From assembly GCF_000379725.1 (NCBI RefSeq), contig NZ_KB903654.1:121694-185693 (forward strand): 64,000 nt of DNA. Reading direction: 5' to 3'. The stretch is from Cytophaga aurantiaca DSM 3654. Its GTDB lineage: Bacteria; Bacteroidota; Bacteroidia; Cytophagales; Cytophagaceae. Under the pieces are notes generated by a model. It saw nothing but the letters and a program-made list of their open reading frames with translations. It had not been told where the DNA came from and searched no databases. Every line of letters starts with the position of its first letter. Positions within the stretch are counted from its first letter, which is position 1. The position numbers were made by a program, and so were the translations under genes. Of the stretch, positions 59,911 through 64,000 are shown piece after piece.

Positions 59911-62253
59911 TTATTTTATAAGCTGTACCCATCCCTTTCGATCTTCCATACAACCTTTTTCATCTTTAACATAATAAAAATACACTCCGGCGGTTACATT
60001 ATCACCGTTCCATGAATTATCATAAGCAGATGATTCATAAACTTTTTCATTCCATATATTATAAACAGATACATGCAACGGATAATTATAAGTCATTTTT
60101 AGATACATTACTTCATTCAAGCCGTCATAATTCCGTGTTATCAGGTTCATTACTTCCAGGTCTGAAGGATTATATATAGTAACCTTGGTAGAATCTTTAA
60201 CACTACAAGTACCATAGGAAATAATTACTGAATAAGTATCGGATGTTGAAACCTGAATTTGCTGATCTTTCAAACCATTTGACCAAATATAATCAGAGCC
60301 AGAGTTTCCCGCATTCAGAATCACTGCTTCTCCTTTACATGCTATATAAGATGAGTCAAGTGTCCTTACCGGATTTTTATAAATAATAATGGTATCTAAA
60401 TCACTGCACAAATTCTCATTCGTTGTTTGTAAAATATATTGCCCGGCTGTAGAAACATTGATAGAAGATACTGCTGAGGCAATTTGATTGTTATTATAAA
60501 ACCAAGTGTTATTTAAATATGCTACAGAAGTATCTAGCAAGAGCCTTGTCTGATCGAAACACACCGGACCATTTAAATTAATATGAATATCCGGATAAGG
60601 TATTTCCTGCACAGTAAAATTACGCTCTGCCGAACACAAATGATTCGCCTCAATTTTTATAGTATAATCTCCTCCTCTATTTAAAATAACACTGGATGAA
60701 TCACTTAAAACAGTTGCCTGTTCATTCCAGGAATAGGATGAAAAACCTGTTTCCGGTACTGAGAGTAATGTTGAATCTCCGGAACAAAATTTTAGTGAAC
60801 CATTAATTCCATATTCATTTTCATGAACTACACATGTTCCGGCATTTAATTTTGCAACAAAGAACCAGTTCGTTTTAAGTCCATCAATAGAAGTCTCTTT
60901 ACGCACCTCTCCATTTAAATATATTCCACCATAATTGTCCACACCTATACCTTTAGGACTATCGTAATCCAGTGAACTGATAAATTTATCCCATTCCGTA
61001 TTACCTAAAAAATCAAACTTAGAAACAAAAATATCGGCTGAAAAAAGACCATATTGATCGGCATTTAAATCATACGTTGCCGCATGTATTGTTCCGTTAA
61101 AATCTGCATTTCCTCTAAAATTTCCAATTACATATACATATCCCAATTCATCTACCTCAATGTCCATGATATTAACATCTGAAGCCATTTCCTCCGAATA
61201 TGGATTGAATGTCGGTAAACTCGTAAACGATCGTATAAATTTCGGTTCACCATCTTTATCGAGTTTCAAGAGGTATCCACTATAAAGCGAACCATAAATA
61301 TAATCTACATGTACACTCGAATTTTTAAAGCGTAATGTTTCATTATAATTTCCTGAGACATATATATTATCCATTTTATCAACTGCAATAGTAGATGCAG
61401 TACTATAAGAAGAAACATCAGGAAATCTTGTCCATAGAAGATTTCCGAAAGGATCGAACTTAATGATCAATGCAGATTCATAATTTGTAACAGGAGGAGA
61501 AAAACCCTTTGATCCTATTTTGACATAACTTCCAGTATGTTGCGTAGATAAAATCAGATTGCCCTGTGAATCTGTAACAAGTCCATGATCAACAAAAACA
61601 TCTGTTGTTTTCTGGATACTAAGCAGAACAACATGTTGCAGAACACCATCACCATTAAACTTGGCTATATAATGATTGTTTTCAAAACCAGCTACAACAT
61701 TTAAGTTATACCCATCGAGTGAAAAATTGAAACTATATGCTCCAAACATATAAATATTCCCATCCTTATCTACACATATTTTTTTTGGTATAGAAAAGTC
61801 TGTATTTTTTCTCCATACTATATTCCCTGAAGTATCTAGCTTCATAATCCAAAGCCCTTGTGCGGTATTACCACTATTCTGGTTACCGGCTACATATAAA
61901 TATCCTTTATTATCGCCAGTAATTGTATTTATTCCATCTTGAGAACCAATGTCTCCCAAAGTTTTTGCCCAAAGTACATTACCCGCACTATCGTATTTTA
62001 CCAAATAAGAATCATTATCATAGGATGGTGTCCCAATACCCAGTTTATTTGAAATGGTCAGCGTGCCAGTGTAATACCCAGTTGAATAATTATTCCCATT
62101 ATCTTCAACAAAAAAATCCTGCGGACCATAGAGAGCACCTGAATTGCCCCAAACAGATGTGATGATCTGATCAACCCATACCGCTTTTTGTGAAAAACAT
62201 AAAAAATGAGAATGTATTAAGAATAATAATAAAAGCGAATATTTCTTTTTCAT
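59911..62253 (-). CDS. T9SS type B cargo protein with SBBP-type repeats
   Basis: This 780-residue secreted protein has a signal peptide (LLLLFLIHSHFLCFSQ). The body (about 25-480) is a repetitive beta-propeller-like region: DSAGNVLWAKTLGDIGSQDG, KLDTSGNIVWRKNTDFS, KFDPFGNLLWTRFPDVSS and KFDFLGNTEWDKFISS, the SBBP/NHL-like pattern. Ig-like modules follow (about 495-690). The end has a type B C-terminal domain, but with LEVMNLITRNYDGLNEVMYL instead of the usual NLITPNGDGLNDVW, then YNIWNEKVYESSAYDNSWNG and AGVYFYYVKDEKGC. It is flanked by two near-identical terminators. Function unknown. Confidence 0.88.
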   Translation of the reverse strand: MKKKYSLLLLFLIHSHFLCFSQKAVWVDQIITSVWGNSGALYGPQDFFVEDNGNNYSTGYYTGTLTISNKLGIGTPSYDNDSYLVKYDSAGNVLWAKTLGDIGSQDGINTITGDNKGYLYVAGNQNSGNTAQGLWIMKLDTSGNIVWRKNTDFSIPKKICVDKDGNIYMFGAYSFNFSLDGYNLNVVAGFENNHYIAKFNGDGVLQHVVLLSIQKTTDVFVDHGLVTDSQGNLILSTQHTGSYVKIGSKGFSPPVTNYESALIIKFDPFGNLLWTRFPDVSSYSTASTIAVDKMDNIYVSGNYNETLRFKNSSVHVDYIYGSLYSGYLLKLDKDGEPKFIRSFTSLPTFNPYSEEMASDVNIMDIEVDELGYVYVIGNFRGNADFNGTIHAATYDLNADQYGLFSADIFVSKFDFLGNTEWDKFISSLDYDSPKGIGVDNYGGIYLNGEVRKETSIDGLKTNWFFVAKLNAGTCVVHENEYGINGSLKFCSGDSTLLSVPETGFSSYSWNEQATVLSDSSSVILNRGGDYTIKIEANHLCSAERNFTVQEIPYPDIHINLNGPVCFDQTRLLLDTSVAYLNNTWFYNNNQIASAVSSINVSTAGQYILQTTNENLCSDLDTIIIYKNPVRTLDSSYIACKGEAVILNAGNSGSDYIWSNGLKDQQIQVSTSDTYSVIISYGTCSVKDSTKVTIYNPSDLEVMNLITRNYDGLNEVMYLKMTYNYPLHVSVYNIWNEKVYESSAYDNSWNGDNVTAGVYFYYVKDEKGCMEDRKGWVQLIK

Positions 62254-62388
62254 AGTAACGTATCAAACAATACCCTAAAGATACTAAACTACGAATAAGC
62301 AAAAACTCATTATTTATAATTATTTTATCATCCTTTAAGTATCATATAAAAAATAAATATTCTTATAATTTAATTTTTTCACATTAAC

Positions 62389-62427
62389 AGAAGAAGCCTG
62401 CTGAATAATATTCAGCAGGCTTCTTCT
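62389..62427. terminator. Bidirectional terminator (AGAAGAAGCCTGC family, copy 2)
   Basis: Arms 62389-62406 and 62410-62427 are perfectly complementary over 18 bp (AGAAGAAGCCTGCTGAAT). It is downstream of the T9SS type A gene on the minus strand and upstream of the type B gene. Confidence 0.85.
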
Positions 62428-62433
62428 TTACCT

Positions 62434-63315
62434 TTAATCAGCTACTATAACTTTATTGGTTGCAAATACTTTTCCATTTTGCATAAACTGCAGAAAATAT
62501 AATCCGCTTTTTAGGCATTCTCTTTCTATAATTATTTTTTGTCCATTCACATGATCTATTTGTTTTACCAATTCTCCAATTGAATTAAACATAAGCAAGG
62601 TTCCTTTATCAAAATTTAGTGGTGTGGTTATACAAAGCTCTGTTTTAAAAGGATTCGGAGATACATTAATTTGTTGTGGTAAAACACTTGCATCTTCTAC
62701 ATCTAAACTTAGTGAACAATCTGATGAAGTTGCTTGTCCATTTGCAATTCCATAATTGTAAATATTAACCCCATTTTGAAAGCTGCATGTTAAAGACAAA
62801 GCAGGATCACTAATATATAATTCATAATTGGGTTTTAGCGGATGTTTAGCACTTCCAACTCCTTCAATCCACGTTTCACTGGTCAATACCATTGTTCCAC
62901 CAGCATAACAAACTAAATGAAACATCCTTCTTACTCCTCCGTTCACATTCACATTTGTAATTGAGGAAACTTCGTAACTTCTGCCGTCGCCTAAAACAAT
63001 GTTATCATCCACCTGAAGACTAAAATCAAATAATAATTGATCTGCATCATTTACATATCGATACACTTTTTTCGCTGCCACATCTTCTCTAATGTAGTTA
63101 TCCGTGCTGTACATAGTCTTATCTGTATATTTTTTGTATGTATATGACCCGATAACAACATCGCTTCCACCCTCTATGGCTCTATTACTGTGCGATCCAA
63201 AGTTTGATGGCGTAACAATCCAGGAAGAATTATTCAACATGGGAACGTAAGTTTGAGAAAATATTTTTTGTACGGATACAATTAAAAATAATAATACAAA
63301 AAGTATTTTTTTCAT
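62434..63315 (-). CDS. T9SS type A cargo protein
   Basis: This 293-residue secreted protein has a signal peptide (KKILFVLLFLIVSVQKIFSQ). The N-terminal part is a beta-rich domain of unknown type, with NSSWIVTPSNFGSHSNRAIE and RYVNDADQLLFDFSLQVDD. The end is a type A sorting domain: VSPNPFKTELCITTP, then FNSIGELVKQIDHVNGQ and LKSGLYFLQFMQNGKVF. The opening of this C-terminal part, VSPNPF, is typical of the type A T9SS signal. The cargo function is unknown. Confidence 0.85.
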   Translation of the reverse strand: MKKILFVLLFLIVSVQKIFSQTYVPMLNNSSWIVTPSNFGSHSNRAIEGGSDVVIGSYTYKKYTDKTMYSTDNYIREDVAAKKVYRYVNDADQLLFDFSLQVDDNIVLGDGRSYEVSSITNVNVNGGVRRMFHLVCYAGGTMVLTSETWIEGVGSAKHPLKPNYELYISDPALSLTCSFQNGVNIYNYGIANGQATSSDCSLSLDVEDASVLPQQINVSPNPFKTELCITTPLNFDKGTLLMFNSIGELVKQIDHVNGQKIIIERECLKSGLYFLQFMQNGKVFATNKVIVAD

Positions 63316-63430
63316 ATTTGAATTTATTTACATGTTTAGTAAGAAATATATCTATTGAACATATATTATCTTTCCAAACTAAAAGTAACCATCCGTTGAA
63401 AAAATTAATATGTTGGAACGCCATCTATAG

Positions 63431-63487
63431 CTTATAATTAAAAATCCCAAATCTCTATAGGTGAGATTTGGGATTTTTAATTATAAG
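63431..63487. terminator. Bidirectional terminator, 25-bp perfect stem
   Basis: CTTATAATTAAAAATCCCAA plus ATCTC (63431-63455) pairs exactly with 63463-63487. It lies after the minus-strand gene at 63509. Confidence 0.88.
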
Positions 63488-63508
63488 ACTGTCTTCTGCA
63501 ACTATCAA

Positions 63509-64000
63509 CTATTCTTTAATAATTTTATAATACGTATCTCCTGCTTTGACTATATAGAGTCCGGTTTGCAGGTCTTCTCCGAAGGTTAATGAAGTAACAT
63601 TTTTATACGACAGTACTAATTTCCCATCCAGTGAATATACATCAATATCCAATGGGACTGGAAGCTCTGCTTTAAAGCTGTTGCTGCTTGGATTTGGATA
63701 AATTGTCGCATGAACCACATTACCAGAAACATCAATACCTGTACTCACGGCAGTGAACGTTGCGGTGATGTTCTTATTCGCAGTCATTACAACACTCAAC
63801 GGATTGGTTGTGCCTGTGGCATCGCCGCTCCAGCCCTTGAAGGTATAACCAGTAGTTGGTGTTGCGGTCAAGGTTTGCGTGGTACCGTAATTGAATGACC
63901 CTGTTGATGGACTCACTGTTCCCGAACCAACAACTGTTGTGGTTAAGTTGTATTTAATGATCGTGAACGTTGCGGTGATGTTCTTATTCGCAGTCATCAC
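63509..64000 (-). CDS. T9SS type A cargo protein, C-terminal part (cut by window edge)
   Basis: Only the C-terminal 163 residues are visible; the 5' part lies beyond the right edge. It contains at least one complete InlB B-repeat/Listeria-Bacteroides-type unit (LTTTVVGSGTVSPSTGSFNY, then GYTFKGWSGDATGTTNPLS and NITATFT), repeating with a 70-residue period. The end is a type A sorting domain (IYPNPSSNSFKAELPV, IDVYSLDGKLVLSYK, LQTGLYIVKAGDTYY). The GTG at the edge is not a real start. The whole protein is probably a large surface protein with many such repeats. Confidence 0.88.
   Translation of the reverse strand: MMTANKNITATFTIIKYNLTTTVVGSGTVSPSTGSFNYGTTQTLTATPTTGYTFKGWSGDATGTTNPLSVVMTANKNITATFTAVSTGIDVSGNVVHATIYPNPSSNSFKAELPVPLDIDVYSLDGKLVLSYKNVTSLTFGEDLQTGLYIVKAGDTYYKIIKE

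Noticed and set aside
1..64000. CRISPR array, prophage or integrative element
   Set aside because: I saw no regularly spaced direct repeats of CRISPR type, no integrase, capsid, terminase or conjugation genes.

Overview
The window is AT-rich chromosomal DNA from a member of the Bacteroidota, most likely an aerobic gliding bacterium of the Cytophagales. Cytophaga hutchinsonii or a close relative is my best guess from gene content alone. Supporting evidence: several type IX secretion (T9SS) cargo proteins with type A or type B C-terminal sorting domains, a PorP/SprF-family protein, a lipoprotein-type BamA-family protein, TamB, DUF3078/DUF2027/DUF2279/DUF5777 family proteins, and promoters of the Bacteroidota type (TTG-N19/20-TAnnTTTG). 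I see no prophage, CRISPR array, intact insertion sequence or plasmid gene. Most of the window is ordinary core genome with short operons and strong hairpin terminators.

Layout. 0-10.7 kb: thiolase, a YwqK/MORN-like repeat protein, purC, a STAS protein, rnz, a VUT/YhhQ-type transporter, a TrmH-family methyltransferase facing a BamA-family lipoprotein, hemF and a PAP2 phosphatase. 10.7-18 kb: a nested palindromic element, a truncated VOC-family gene, ribE, a polyprenyl glycosylphosphotransferase, pcm, an acyl-CoA thioesterase, a YceI lipoprotein and an OmpA/LamG protein. 18-25.7 kb: two large T9SS type B cargo proteins, a PorP/SprF protein and a small lipoprotein. 25.7-31.4 kb: a GT39-like glycosyltransferase overlapping a P-type ATPase, a DUF1905/YdeI protein and a deoxyhypusine-synthase-family enzyme. 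31.4-35.3 kb: a MITE-like inverted repeat, an unknown Pro/Ala-rich protein, two paralogous 69-residue proteins around a Crp-family regulator and an AhpD-like protein, a thioesterase and tRNA-Cys. 35.6-37.9 kb: an operon of two haem-binding-type lipoproteins, a DUF5777 barrel protein and a YceI protein. 37.9-50 kb: rpsA with its leader, an NlpC/P60 protein, smpB, tsaD, TamB and a photolyase. 50-55.4 kb: DUF3078, mscL, DUF2279, a DUF2027/Smr protein, rnpB and an NtrC-like response regulator. 55.4-64 kb: a 40-residue lipoprotein, a LuxE-like protein, lipoproteins, two secreted thioredoxin-like proteins and three T9SS cargo genes, the last one cut by the window edge.

How the genes work together. 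Much of the window concerns the cell envelope: outer-membrane assembly (BamA-like, TamB), secretion and display of adhesins or enzymes (T9SS cargo with PorP/SprF), envelope redox chemistry (cytochrome-like lipoproteins, YceI, thioredoxins) and surface polysaccharide (glycosylphosphotransferase, GT39). The rest is housekeeping: purine, haem and riboflavin synthesis, tRNA and RNA processing (rnpB, rnz, tsaD), ribosome rescue (smpB) and translation (rpsA).

The least explained features are the cytochrome/DUF5777/YceI operon, the pair of 69-residue paralogues, the MITE-like and nested palindromic elements, the dispersed TTTTAAGTAATAAG tracts (which also flank rnpB), and a deoxyhypusine-synthase homologue in a bacterium.
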